The position numbers and the translations under genes are program-made. Below are positions 47,881 through 59,990 of a stretch of DNA of 64,000 nucleotides, one piece after another. The notes under the pieces were generated by a model. It saw nothing but the letters and a program-made list of their open reading frames with translations. It had not been told where the DNA came from and ran no database searches. The DNA comes from Chrysemys picta bellii (Eukaryota; Chordata; Testudines; Emydidae): positions 99,370,923 through 99,434,922 of the forward strand of contig NC_088793.1 in assembly GCF_011386835.1 (NCBI RefSeq), written 5' to 3'. Every line of letters begins with the position of its first letter. Position 1 is the stretch's first letter.

Positions 47881-47884
47881 GGTG

Positions 47885-49734
47885 CACATGAAGGCTGAGT
47901 GACAGTCAGTAAGCTGGCTGAGTGAGTCACTGCAGAGGGAGGGAGGGGACAGGAGTAGAGAGAAACAAAGGATGGCAGCCTAGCTCTGAGAAAAGAGAGT
48001 TGGAGAAAAAAAGACACGGAGGAGGAGAGGGGGAAATAGTTAAAAATGAAAAGGGAAAGGAGGAAAAGCCACAATTTCATCATATTCCTATCAGCTAACC
48101 TGTGTTTTAGGCTTGGCTCTCGAAGATGCAATATATAAATGTTGTTTAAATACCTTAATTTTTTGTTTTCTTATGGCACCAGTGAGTGCACAACTAGTGC
48201 TGCTGCATGCAGTCACTTGACTTTTTGCTCTATCCCGTTCCCTGTCCTTTATACATGCTCCATTTAGACCTTAATCCTGCAAACCATTACCTGTGTGTAA
48301 TATTTACATAAAGGAGTAGTGCCATAGAACTCAGACTTTTCATGTGCATGAAGTTACATGTGCATAATCATCTGCCAGATTAGGGTCTTTAATTGTAAAT
48401 TACTCAGAGCAGGGACCTCTTTCTTTTTACCTGCTACAAAGCACCTCATGTACCCTTTATCCAATATGAACCATAAGCGACACACTTGACTTATTTTACC
48501 AGGGTGAAAACGCAGCAGGGATACACTAAATCACATACAAGCAATGGAGGATGAATCCAATGATAGTGGATCCATAATGTGGCAGTGGGGGGGAAATGAA
48601 GCAGTGTGGACAGAGGATAGTTGTTAAAATGGAATTTGACACTGGGTCGGCCATCTGTTATTTCTCGCAAAGGGTTTGAGACAAAATTGAACCAGGGTTA
48701 GAAACCACCCACAGCTGTTACTTAAAATATATAAAGGAGAAGAGACTCTACCAGTTGTTATGGTTACACAAATGTTTATTCCTGTGATGGTCTACATACT
48801 AGATTTCTGTGTGGTAAAATATCAGCAGCATTTGTAAGATCCTGGCTGCAGGAAATACTGCTGGATTGGCAAAAATGTTAAAGCCACCACACAGAAGCCT
48901 ATTCTACATTATTGCCTCCTAAAACCATAATCCTGTAAGCCTGTGCTAGAGGAGATATGTGAAAGACATAGCATGATTTTTTTTTCAAGGACCAGCTTAG
49001 AACAGGTTTACATCTTTCATCCATCAGCATGGCTTTGATCTAAGTTTTGTAAAGGAAGATTCTGATATGTCTGCAGAACACAGAGTGAACTGGCTTGGCT
49101 ATTTTTGCATGGGTATGATTTCTGGAGCACAGTAGCGTACTGCTTCAGTATTACCCATTTTGAAAGGAGGATTCCTTAGATGAGCAGAAACCTTAAGGTT
49201 ACACTTTTGCAAGTAGGTTTCCAAGGGCTGACTATTTGAAATACTAGCAGGGAGGATGTGTCAGAACACAAACTAATTAAATTTAAATGCTCCAGGAGAA
49301 TGATTCCACATAGTTGAGGATTATACTGTACTATAACAAAAGAATGCTTTGGATAGGATAGTCATCACTTGAGATTGTGACTGTATAAGCAGTGTCCCAG
49401 TGGAGAATGGACCAAATCATTTAGCCACTTGCTGAGTCATACTGTTAATTTAATAGTGATCAAAATATTAGTAAGTAAGAGGAATATTTATGATAGGTGG
49501 CTGCTAAGTTAAAGACTGAAAGTTTTTTGGACTCAAAGTAAAGCCAAATAAGTGACTTTCAAACTGGGACTAAAGTTACACTATCTGGAGCACTGAGCTG
49601 GTACACGCATATTGCAGAACAAAGCAGAAGCTGTAGATAGGGCTTCAAATTCTACAGAAGATCTCAGTTTCATTTATTTGGATGTTTCCTGCATAACTGT
49701 GGCACATTGCTACACAACCTGGCAATGCTGAGTG
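47885..49734. other. Intronic sequence without recognised features
   Basis: A purine-rich tract (about 47930-48065) makes a minus-strand frame; nothing else supported. Confidence 0.45.
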
Positions 49735-50078
49735 GAGCTGGCCAGAAAATGGAAATGCCTCTCTCAAATTTTTTTTTCCTTTTTGAAGGGGGGGAAATAT
49801 GTGGATTTTTTCCATAGGAAAGGATTTTCAGAAAAATTCCATTTGAAAGAACAAGAGCAGAAATTTTTTTTGGCTGCTGGTGGTCCTCCTGGAAGGCTCT
49901 TGCCAATTCCCTGCAGGCAGAAAGTGAAATTGAAAAAGCCTTTCAGGCAGTCAGAACCCCTTTTTATATTTTCCTGATGGAAAATCAGTTTTTCCTCCCA
50001 AAATTGAAATTTTTCCTTGGAAAATTTTAAATTTTGTGAAAAGGTCATTTTCTGTTGGCAACTTTCCCAACCAGCTCT
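49735..50078. mobile_element. Probable TIR element (gagctgg...ccagctc)
   Basis: Ends gagctggccagaaaatgga and, reversed, gagctggttgggaaagttgc, with self-complementary A/T-rich inner parts such as gaaaaattccatttg and tttttccttggaaaat. Target duplication not clear. Confidence 0.5.
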
Positions 50079-50079
50079 A

Positions 50080-52217
50080 ATTAGAAGCAGCATTGAGGAC
50101 AAAGCTGTCACACAGCTTTTCAGCAAGCAAAGGTATGACTTGCAAAGAGTTTTTTTGTCTGGCCATTTAGCACATACCTCATAAATCCATATCTGGACAC
50201 ATTATCTGAAAGCCTCACTCACGCTGAATAGTACCTTAATACACAACACTGATGCCAGTGGGGATACTTCCATAGCAAGGCAGTATTCAATATGCCAAGG
50301 GTGTGAAAATCTGGATCAAATGACCAGTGAGTAGGAGAGACCCATAACTCTTTCAAAAGAAAAACCAAATTGTGCCCAGATAGTTTAATGAAATAGCCAC
50401 CAGTCTCTGCCTGTATGATGTAGAAGTTAGGGTATGTAATTAGTTGCGTAAGTATAACTTTATAATTATCCACATGTAAACCCTACACAGCTTGTGCTAT
50501 ATGATTTTAACATGTATAAGTGACTCCCAGCATGTGTATGTAATGTGGTGTCCTAAAAGGTGAGTCACCCCTGTGCAGAAGGCCAACACATCGCATGAAG
50601 CCCACAAAAGAGGGTGTAAGGGGGATAGAAAGTGGTACACATACTTTGTAGCTGGCATTTTGCATAAGCGGGCATTTCACCCAAAGTCCACAATGAGCAA
50701 CAGACAGCATAACCAACCACTGATAAGAGAATACAGTATGATTCTTTTGGTATCAATATGACTAGTATCTAATGTTTGTAATGCACTTTGAGATCCTCAG
50801 GAGAAAAGTGTTATGGTAGGGCAAACTACCATTATTCCTACGTGCACTGATTTGCTGAGCAGCTCTTGTACCAGGATTTTTCAAAGGCAGGAGGTGGACA
50901 CATTTTTCATTCCACATTCCCCTAGATTTAGTAACAAATTCCTAAAACTGAAGTTATTAGCAGCCTGGGTAAACAGTTTGTTTTGGTATTGGTCTGAGCT
51001 GTCTGCTCACTTAGATTAAATAGTTTGCATGGTAGGTAACCCTAAACTCCAAACACATCCACAATATATATTTTGAAAAAGTGATAGATGCCTAAACTGT
51101 ACTGTAAAGATTTCTTATGCGTGAACAAAGAAATGTACTACTGCTATGTCTTAATGTCACTTAAGCTCATGCAAACAGTGCTGCAAAACTAAGGATTGGA
51201 CTATCCACTTGGAGGAAAGCCAGATAAAGTACAGTCAGACTGGGGGCAAACTAGAAAGAGGGATCAAGAACTCCAGAGCATGTTCCCCTTATTTCCAACA
51301 TCCCACAGAAGCCTGGTTGGGAGTCAGGCGCCGGGGGCAGAGAAGTAAAAACGCTAGGGAATGACTGCTCATCACATTAGATGCACCCCTTTTCACTTCA
51401 ATCCCATGTGGCTTCTCCATGTAAAATAATAATGCTGATGCCATCAGAATCTTATGTGGTAACTCCTTCTGTACAACGAACCCTCCCACTCAAGGGAGCA
51501 TTCAGGGGCAGCTGCAAATTAGTGGGGACCACGTGGGAATGCTCCTCCTGAATTAGCTGTGTTGCCATGGGGAAGAGGTTCCCAAGCAACAGAGCAAAGG
51601 CCCTGGGCCTTTGTGCATTTGAAACAACTGCAGGTGTAAAGCACCAAACTTCCAGCCCACCGTTTCAGAGCTTCTAGCAGAACATTCCCCCTTCAAAAGT
51701 TCTCTCTAGGGAGTGGGATAACGTTTTTCATCCTGTCCTTCCGATGACATGAGAGAGTGGGCCAAACTTAGAAAAAATGTCATTACAAATACATAAGAAA
51801 TCAGGATCCTTCCCAACATGGCAGTGGGGTTTCACAACTTCCTCTCTTTGAGTCCCAGCTCTCTAGTGTGGTGCTTTCAGTACCCTTGTCTCTGCTTTCC
51901 CTAGTTCTAGCACCTTTAGACACATTCAGAATTAAGACTAGGATTGCATTACTGTGTCCATGGAGCTCCATGTTTATAGGAGTGCACCAGCCTTGCAGTG
52001 TCCTATGTTTATACTCATGAATATCGATGGAATGAAAGCAGAGGAGCAGATGTTAGTTAATATGGGGAGAGGGGTGGTGGGAGTCATTAGTCTATATAAA
52101 ACCAGTTGGTTTTCAATAACCCAAACAACATCAAACTTAAACAGTTCTGGTGATCTAAACAAAATGTGCAGATAGTCTAACTCCTAATAGGGAAATTAGC
52201 AATGCTACAATGAAAAG
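50080..52217. other. Intronic sequence without recognised features
   Basis: No supported gene, RNA or repeat. Confidence 0.45.
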
Positions 52218-52500
52218 AGGGATGGTCTTGTGGTTAAAGCACTCAACAAGGAGTTGAGATTTCTGAGGTCAAGTCCTGGCTCTGCCACAGCCTCCCTGTG
52301 TGACCCTGGGCAAGTCACTTCACCTCTCCTCAGTTATCTATAAAAATCAGGATCCTAGTACTTCCTTCCTCCCACCCTTTATTTGCCTTGTCTATTTAGA
52401 CTGGAATCTCTTTGAAGCAAACACATGGAACTGTCTTACATGTGCATGTGTAAGTACAAGTTCAATGGGGCCCTCAATAGTCTATGTATTATAAATCTCA
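52218..52500 (+). mobile_element. MIR-type SINE
   Basis: gatggtcttgtggttaaagc, aggtcaagtcctggctctgc and ctgtgtgaccctgggcaagt, then cttgtctatttagactggaa near the tail. Confidence 0.85.
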
Positions 52501-53349
52501 CCACTGCTGCTGGCACTCTTGTTGACTCTCTCAGCAGAGAAATGGTAAATGATCGGAATGAGCCATGAGAACGGTACTCCTCACTCCCACTAGTGACTTC
52601 TCTACAGATGATCTTTATGGGGGTCGATGCGGAGAAGTCTGCAATGCTGCTACCTGTGCTAAACCTGTTCTATGGAATAATCTGAGATCTTCAGTCTGCA
52701 TGTCAATCTGACACCTTTCCCATGCACCTATTTTACTTTTTTTTTTTATGGCAGAGGGAAATACTAAATTGAAAGATTTTTTTTTCTCTTTACCAGCACC
52801 ATCCTTTAACTTACCACATACAAAGAACAGAGCAGTACAATACATAAAGGCCCCATGAAGAGTTGTACAATGCTTAACTTGAAGGGCCTGATCATGAGAT
52901 GTGTTGTGCTACAACTCCCACTAACATCCATGGAAATTGGACATGCAAAGTGCACATCAGACTACAGGCCTAGATAAAGGTGCACAAAAAACTGCAGCTG
53001 CTGTGTTTTTAAGTAATACACATGCAGGTACTAACTGAGTGATAACTGCATTCATTTTACAAGCAAGTTTTCCACTCTATGCCTTGCGCTGCTGTGAATA
53101 TTTACTATTTCCAGCACATACACTGAAGCAGGAAACAATTCACCAAGTATAGAGGTAATCTTAAAAAAAAAAAAAAATCAGTAGGAGGGGAAAAAAGAAC
53201 AAAGTACACAGAGCCTATTTGCACCTCAGTAATCTATGGAATACATGTTCCTTTCTCTCCCTCTATGTAACCAATCACCTTGTGCCAGTGAGGAAATGTT
53301 TTGTTTGAGTCAAAAACTTGTTCTGAACGGTAATTTTATTTTTATAAAA
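52501..53349. other. Intronic sequence without recognised features
   Basis: Only A/T runs; nothing that I can assign. Confidence 0.45.
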
Positions 53350-53440
53350 TTATATATATACACACATATATATACACACATATATATATATACATATATA
53401 TATATATACATATATATATACACACACACACACACACAAG
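53350..53440. repeat. Compound (TA)n/(CA)n microsatellite
   Basis: Alternating TA and CA blocks of about 90 bp ending in a (CA)n run. It lies about 520 bp downstream of exon 1 in intron 1. Confidence 0.95.
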
Positions 53441-53958
53441 CATAGATTGTGCACAACTGTCTCTCTTCCACCCCCACCCCAAGTGAAAGGGCAGCACTCC
53501 CCCACCCCCCTCCAAAAGCAAAGATCAGGTAAGCCCAATGATGGTGGGGGTGGGGGGAGTTTTTTGCTGCTTGACTCTTCACAGATAGTGTTTACCAGTT
53601 AAGAATAGTAATTTTGCTGGCAGAAAGTGTTTCTACCTGCGGTACACGAAAGGCATTAAAGACTCCCAACCTGTGGGAGCTCATGTGCTGTCTCTGCAAA
53701 TGCACCTGTTCCATTGTTAATTCTCCAGCCCATACCCTGCACCTCATTGCAGAGAGCAACTTCTGACGTTTTCCAAACTTTGCTCCTCTGATCTGTAGTC
53801 TGCAGACTGCACCCCCGAGCCTTTGTACTGAACCCTGGGACAGCATTCCTGCGTCAACAGGTTGCATGGTAGCACCAGCGACGTTTCTCTCAGCTCAGAC
53901 TGCCTCTGCCTGGCTGTTCTCCCTGAGCAGGTGAAGTTTCCCGAGCACTCTACCTTAC

Positions 53959-54071
53959 CTTGAGGGGACCGTTTCTTCGCTCTCTTTCGCATTACTCCCG
54001 GCCACGGCATTGTTGCCGCTGGGATGGTATGCTGTTAAAACGACTCCCGGGGAAGCAGACAGCCAGTTCAT
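53959..54071 (-). CDS. ARHGAP18: ARHGAP18 coding exon 1 (start codon, N-terminus)
   Basis: First coding exon of Rho GTPase-activating protein 18, a cytoplasmic GAP acting on RhoA-type GTPases and affecting actin, cell shape and migration (family knowledge). The minus strand reads ATG at 54071, then 37 codons beginning MNWLSASPGVVLTAYHPSG and ending EETVPS, plus two bases (AG) of a split serine codon. The donor after 53959 is AAG|gtaagg. The N-terminus follows the vertebrate ARHGAP18 pattern as I remember it (a WLSxSxGVVLTAYHPSG-like start). The ATG has A at -3. The exon is short, of low complexity and without a folded domain. It joins exon 2 across about 42.6 kb of repeat-filled intron. The only start ambiguity is an out-of-frame upstream ATG at 54088. 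Confidence 0.88.
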
Positions 54072-54088
54072 GGTGCGAGTAGCAGCAT
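54068..54088 (-). promoter_or_regulatory. Upstream ORF overlapping the ARHGAP18 start codon
   Basis: An upstream ATG at 54088 opens a six-codon frame (MLLLAP) whose TGA stop overlaps the main ATG in an ATGA arrangement. The upstream ATG has A at -3 but C at +4, so its context is moderate; the main ATG also has A at -3. Such stop-start overlap can lower translation or allow reinitiation. Whether it is in the mRNA depends on the transcription start, which is unknown. Confidence 0.5.
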
Positions 54089-54260
54089 AATTTGCCAAGA
54101 CACTAAGGCAAAGAAGGGTAATGAAGTTCCTGCCAGCGCCTCACTTGGTAACTCAGCTCATTAGCATCCCCCGGCTCCTCCTCTGAAGATCAGCATTTGC
54201 AAAACAGAGGAGGAAGGAGGGGAGGAGTTATTTATGTGAAATGCTTCCTGTCTCTCCAAT
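54072..54260 (-). promoter_or_regulatory. ARHGAP18 5' UTR and putative core promoter
   Basis: The sequence just upstream of the first codon. Reading toward the gene it has an A/T-rich TATA-like stretch (cataaataact, about 54222-54232), a purine/pyrimidine-rich block (cctcccctccttcctcctctg), GC-rich gaggaggagccgggg, and an octamer-like atgctaatga near 54160. CpGs are few, so this is not a strong CpG island in the 64 kb sense, although the first exon itself has several. The promoter call rests on position only; no start site can be read from sequence. Confidence 0.4.
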
Positions 54261-56349
54261 TAGACTCTATGATTCATGAGTATTGTTAAACGAGGAAATT
54301 TCTTGCTCCTTTGCAGTGTTTTACTATTATCTTATTTAATTACTTAAACATCTAAATAGGGTACATTCAACTAGTCAATACAAGGGTAGAAAGAAACTTA
54401 TTCACTAGACAATATGCGGTCCCAGGAAAAGATAGTTTTGTTTTCCAATTCCTGTTTCCAGATGATGCTTTTTTTTTTTCTGGTCACTGAGTTGCCACTT
54501 TCCTTAACCCCTTGCTGACAGGATTCAGGACTTCCTGAATACACACAGCTAAGGCAAATGTGAGTACAGCATAGAAGAGCTGATATAACCAGATTCATGT
54601 AGCTCTCCCAGCTCAGACTTCACTCATTACGATTACCCAGCTTAGCTTTCCAAAATACAGCAGATTCTATTTTTGTCAGTTTGAAGCGTTAAGAAACTTA
54701 TAGGCTGCCTATCAAGCCAGTCTCCCCCCCCCCCCCCCTCCAACCCTCAGCCCCAAATAAGCACTGGGTGTATACAATACCAAAAATAGAATGTATTATT
54801 TTATATGATGGTAGTCAGTCACGATCTGGGTCCCATTATGGTAGGTGCTGTGGAAACTCCGAAATTGACAACGTTCCTACTCTACAGTCTCAGGCCCAGA
54901 TCCTACACATTATTTTTCTTTTTACTCATGTGACGAGTCCCACTGACTTAACTTTACTCACACAAGTAATCAGATTTATGTACACATATAAATATTAGTG
55001 GGATCAGGGTTAATTTATAACTGGATACAACTAATTATTGTGACAAACAAAGAGTAGGAAAAGGGAGAGAGGGAGGAAGAGAGTAACAATAATAGTTGTT
55101 TCGATAGGATAGCAATATTTGTAAATCAAAGATTCTGAATCCATTCATTTCCATAAAATACATAAATGAGTATATAACAGCAATCTCCACTAGCCTTCAA
55201 TGTAAGACAGCTTTAAAAAGTCTTAATACAATATTATTAGTTTAGAATTAAAAAGATACAGTCAACTGAAAAATCAGACTTCACTCTGCAAATTTTTACC
55301 TGTTACAAGTGATACCCTAAGAGTGCTATAACTAGAAGATAAGAAAAACGTATTTTTCTCTTTCTTCCATTGTTTACTTTATGCATCCGACAGCACTTTG
55401 TGCACAGTCTGTCACTGAATCACTATAGACAATTTCCCTTGTTGGCATTTTTCACATGAGTTTTTTTTTTTTTTTTTAATTAGAAAAAATAGTTAATTGT
55501 AAAACTACAATAACTGGCAGTGGGAAGTAAGGGCGGGTGCTTTGTCCTCAGCGTGACTGAGAAGCCTCAGGGCTGCTCCAACTTGCACCCAGCTGCCAAT
55601 AGCTCCAAGACAACATTTTGACAATCAGGGACTAATTGGGATAGCCAGAGTGCAGGAGGTCCCTGGTCAGGCCTCTTTCTCCTAGACATACCACCTGCAT
55701 GGAGGGTTGGGTGGGGAGGTGCTATGGCCCCATACCATCCATGAATTCTCAAGAGTCCAGATTTATGGGCTTTCCAGTTGCTTTGTGTTGGCATATCAGA
55801 AAATCAGAGTCAAAGCAAAGGTTCTGTCCCAGTGCGTTCAAAGCTATGATTTTCACAATTCTAATGAGTCCCTTTCTGTACGTGTATATAAGTACTTACA
55901 CCATAAACCTCAGTATCTAAATTATGGTTCTGTGTACCATAAATGAATTCCTTGATTTCTGCACATTGTAATTTTTGACTGAATTTCCTTGGGCTTTTTA
56001 AAAAAAAAATTACACATAGAAATAAAAGCTCCTATGTACATGCGTGTGGTTTAATATCTAATGACTTCAGTGCACAAAGCAAGATGTTTGCTAGTATGCA
56101 AATACCTGGAGTTCTGTACCTATATTTATTTAAATGATCACACATTGAAATAAACATATATGGCAATGGTTAGTCCCTTTTATTTTTCTGCCTGGCTGAT
56201 CTCCAAAATGGAGATCCAATAATTTTGACCTATGGCCACTCTGAAGGCCTTCCCTAGTTGAGAATCAGCTAGGGAAGAATGTGCCCTCATGTTTGAACAC
56301 TGGGAGAGTCACTAAGCAAGATCAACATGTCCTTCAGAAACAGAAGAGC

Positions 56350-56470
56350 TCTGTGTAAGTTCAAAAGCTTATCTCTCTCTCACCAACAGACGGTCCAATA
56401 AAATATTACCTCACCCATCTCTCTGTAATATCTTGGGTCCAACATGGCAGCAACAACAGCACTGCATAGA
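56350..56470 (+). mobile_element. SINE-like fragment (ggtccaataaaatatt family), sense
   Basis: aaagcttatctctctctcac, gacggtccaataaaatatta, taatatcttgggtccaacat and caacaacagcactgcata. It matches the inverted fragment at 30664-30757. Confidence 0.65.
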
Positions 56471-56535
56471 ATGTTTCCTTCAGAGTCAGTCTTGAGCACA
56501 GTTACTACTTATAACCATTGATCTGGCAGAGTTAA

Positions 56536-56600
56536 TGAGTGAAATCCTGACCCTGTTAAAGCCAATGAGAGTTTTTGCCAAGGGGACCCAGGACTTCATT
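56536..56600. repeat. Short palindromic interspersed repeat
   Basis: gtgaaatcctgaccctgtta, aagccaatgagagtttttgc and cccaggacttcatt. Confidence 0.5.
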
Positions 56601-58544
56601 CAACCGTTTCTCCCTTGGCGGGGTGGCTACAGAATATTTGACTGCATGTTCTTTCGCTGCTGGGGAAGGGGTAATATCCCTGTAGAATTGAGAGAAGCTG
56701 CCTAAGGAAATTCAGTCGAGCGTCTGTGGGCCAGCAGTTGTAGAGGTTCCTTTCCGCTATGCAACCTTTGAGGGCCATCTTCTGCCTGGTCCGTAGATAT
56801 TTATGCAGAGTCTTTGGGGGGGGGCGGGGGAGGAGTAGAAGTGAGGGGGAGGAATTGCAATTCTGCCTGACCCTAATGTTGGCTCTGTGAGGTGCTTTCT
56901 ACCACTATGCTCGTATGCTGCCTGTGTAGGGCTAGCAAGCTGGTTGAAATGTTTTCAACTGAACTTTTTGTGTAAAAATGGCCATTTGTAAATGAATTTT
57001 TGCATGAAACTTTTCATTCTTTGACTTTTACAATTGAAATTATGAACATTTTAATAAATATTCTTAATCTTTTCCCTAATAGTGGGATTTTGTTAATTAA
57101 TTTCAAAAAATATTTCTGAGAAAAAGTAGAAGGGGGGGGGGGATAAAACCGGTGCATTCTGACCCCTTTGAAAGTTTGTTTTCATTCTTAAGCCAGGTGT
57201 ATCGTGCAGAACTGCACCCCATACCCACAGGGGAGCAGAGCAGAGCAGAGCAGAGGCTGCTATCTCCTTATTCCCCTAGGAATGCCCAGCACCCCAAAGG
57301 AGATGGGGAGGGAAGGAAGCAGGACCACTGCTCCACCTTACAACTTGCCCCTGCTGGTGGGAGTGTAACTTCACGCCTCCAAGCCCTAGAGGAATATAGT
57401 AGCAGGGGTACTGCCAGAGCATATCTTGGAGCTGTGAAAAATGCCTCCTTAGTGCTCTCCTTGACCTGATGCAGCTTCACAGCATATCTTATGGGCTCTG
57501 TCTTAATGGCACAAATTGGGGCCTGATTCTGGTCACACTTAGCTGACAATTGGAGTTACTCACATTTTACACCAGTGTAAAACCAGAAACTATAGCCCTG
57601 TTAATGTATGTCACTGCACCTACCATATCTGACTTTTACCTACTGCTTTTTTTGTTTTAACACACATGAAATAATTAATTGTTAAATAGTCTGTTTTTTA
57701 AGTAGTGAAAGTTCTTTTGCATTATTTTTCTTTTTAATATTGAAAACATATATAAATATTAAGATGTTCAGGACTTTGTGAATTTTTAAAATTTCAGGAT
57801 ATTGAGTATATGCCAAACATTTTACTCAGTTACAAAACATCCTATAAAGACTAAATAAAAATATTTAAAGTACTGTATGTTTACTTCATGCATTTCAAAG
57901 CAATTTGCCTGAACAGAATACAGATTAGGTGCTATAACAATAAAAATGTAAGATGCCTTTTCTTTGATAAGCATCCTAAAAGATGCCATAATTAAGGCAT
58001 AATGCACTGTGCTTTTTCTGTAAAGGAAGAATACAGGAACAAGAGGCAACCAATGAGGTGACACTAGGGACTGCTCAAAGAAAATTGTACTGCAAATGGA
58101 AAAGGAAGAAGGCAGACAAAGAAGAATATTCACACTCTGTTTAAGGAATGCAGGCAAAAGATTGGGGTGGCAAAATACATAGAATGAGTTAATACTAGCC
58201 AAATAGAGAATAAGAAGAACTTTATTAAATATATTGGAAGGGGGAAAGTTAGAAAGAGAGTAGTTCCATTAATAAATGACAGCGGTTGAATTAATGATGA
58301 CTCAGAATTAGCAGAGATACTGAAATCTCCTCTTAAATCTCTTTAACAAGACAAAGAAGTTTGGCCCAATAAATGATTTGATTTTTTTCAAATGTGCTGA
58401 GCACACAGCAGTTCTCGTGGTCTTAAGAGCTTAATTCTAGGGATGCATTTTTAAAAAAAAAACCTTGGTCACTGCGTTTGGCAGTCGGCTGGAACCAAAT
58501 TCCATTCTTTTACATCAGTGTAAATCCAGAGTAACTCCACTTCC

Positions 58545-58596
58545 TTTATATCGAAGTAACCAAGAACAGATTTATATCGATGTAACCAAGAACAGA
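58545..58596. repeat. 26-bp tandem duplication
   Basis: Two adjacent copies of a unit starting tttatatcga and ending aaccaagaacaga, differing at one base. Confidence 0.9.
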
Positions 58597-59444
58597 ATCT
58601 GGCCCTAAATATGTACAAGTTATGTTGCACATTGATGTGAATGCCACCATTTTCCTCCATTAATGTAAGTAATGTATTTTCTCCCAGTAGAAATATTGTG
58701 CTCAGTTTGCAATAAATATTTCTGTTCTTACCAAAGAATGGAAATATGTATTTGAAGGAAGGCACACAATTCAGTATTATCAATCAAGTATACTTGAGGG
58801 CAAGATTGAAACATATGGCCTTCAGCCACTTGAGGAATATGACTAATTTGCTGTCTTGTATCAATCTCTTTTGCTATAGAGCCCAAGACTTTAAAATATT
58901 ACATTACCTCTTTTGATGTGCAATGGTAAAGCATGATTTGTACACAGTTACATTACCCAATCAGATCACTCAGGTTCTGAACACCAATTATAAAGTGTTT
59001 GGTGTGAGATCTTTACAGAGAAATTGTATCTACAGTAATATTCTTTACTACTATCTTTACAGAGCATATGTATAAATTAGTTTGAACTATATATTATTAG
59101 CAGTTCACTTGTAATTGAATTTTATACTTTCATTTTCCTTCCTTTTCCCCCCCAAAATACTCTCATTGTACAGATTTTTCCACATTGATGTTATGGATGA
59201 TTTTCAGATTCTATGTCTTCTCCAGATATGACAACATCACCAGTTTAAAGAGCTGACCACTAAACAACCCTATCTTGTGGTGTGATGTCAACATGAACAG
59301 GTTCCAAATTGAGTTCTATGGCACTACACCAATTTATTCCAGTTGACACTCTGATTATACATATAGATGTCCCAGGACCACAAACAACACTATAATGAGA
59401 TCACAAGTTTGTTCAGTGACTCACTAGGTATATTTCTAATGATC

Positions 59445-59990
59445 TGGTACTTAGGAATCCCATCACTGAAGATTTTTAAGAACAGGTTTTACAAACGCAT
59501 GTCAGGGATGGTCTATGTATACTTAGTCCTGCCTCAGCATGAGGGAATGCTCTAGATGACCTCTTGAGGTCCCTTCCAGGCAGTGACGGATTAGCCAGTA
59601 AACCAATGGGGGCCATGCCCAGGGACTCTGGCCAATTGGGGGGCCCCAGAAAAATGGGCACCCCTGCACCCTGACCCACCCACCTGGCACATCTGTCGGG
59701 GAGTGGGGTTGAGGCATGGGGGCTTGCTCTGCTCCGCCCACCCGGCACTCCTGCCAGAGAGTGGGCAAGCTCCCTAAACCCAGAGCCAGCTCCCTGGCAG
59801 GAGTGCTGGATGGGGAGGGGGGCAGAGCAGGGCAAGCCCCGGCACTCTGATCCCATTTCCCCAGCAAGAGCGCAGGGCATGTGGGGACTGCAAGCAGAAG
59901 GGGTGGGGAGGGGTCCCCACTAGCTTTGGCCCAGGGTCCCACAAAAGCTTAATCCACCTCTGCTTCCAGGCCTATGTTTCTATGATCCTA
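59445..59990 (+). mobile_element. CR1 LINE 3' end, plus strand, split by a hAT element
   Basis: gaagatttttaagaacaggt, atgtcagggatggtctatgt and gatgacctcttgaggtccct are the CR1 3' region. After the inserted hAT the sequence resumes with cctatgtttctatgatccta, the CR1 terminal repeat. Confidence 0.9.
59581..59962. mobile_element. hAT MITE inside the CR1 tail, 8-bp duplication
   Basis: Exact duplication cttccagg at 59573-59580 and 59963-59970. Left end cagtgacggattagccag, reversed right end cagaggtggattaagctt. GC-rich interior; no transposase. The minus-strand frames of 134 and 139 codons here are composition artefacts. Confidence 0.9.

Larger units (their letters stand above)
11400..53958 (-). 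other. ARHGAP18 intron 1
   Basis: About 42.6 kb from the donor AAG|gtaagg after exon 1 to the acceptor tattcttatag before exon 2. It carries most of the transposable elements of the window, listed separately. No further exon joining in phase was found, apart from the exon-like frame at 44643-44801, which does not fit the phase of exon 2. Confidence 0.85.
54261..59440. other. Upstream intergenic sequence, few recognised features
   Basis: Contains a poly(C) run (about 54725-54738), a SINE-like fragment (56350-56470), a palindromic repeat (56536-56600), a poly(G) run near 57133 and a 26-bp tandem duplication (58545-58596). No gene that I can support. Confidence 0.5.

Noticed and set aside
49764..50126. 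Minus-strand frame of 120 codons rich in K and F
   Set aside because: Comes from the A/T-rich interior of a TIR element.
53310..53582. Frames full of YIYIYV residues
   Set aside because: Translation of the TA/CA microsatellite.
57822..58202. Minus-strand frame of 126 codons, hydrophobic, with CFEMHEVN
   Set aside because: I compared it with TMEM244, a gene upstream of ARHGAP18 in mammals. Only a few residues match, and in mammals that gene lies far away, so this looks like chance.
59476..59942. Two minus-strand frames of 134 and 139 codons
   Set aside because: They cover the GC-rich hAT MITE and CR1 tail; proline- and glycine-rich artefacts.
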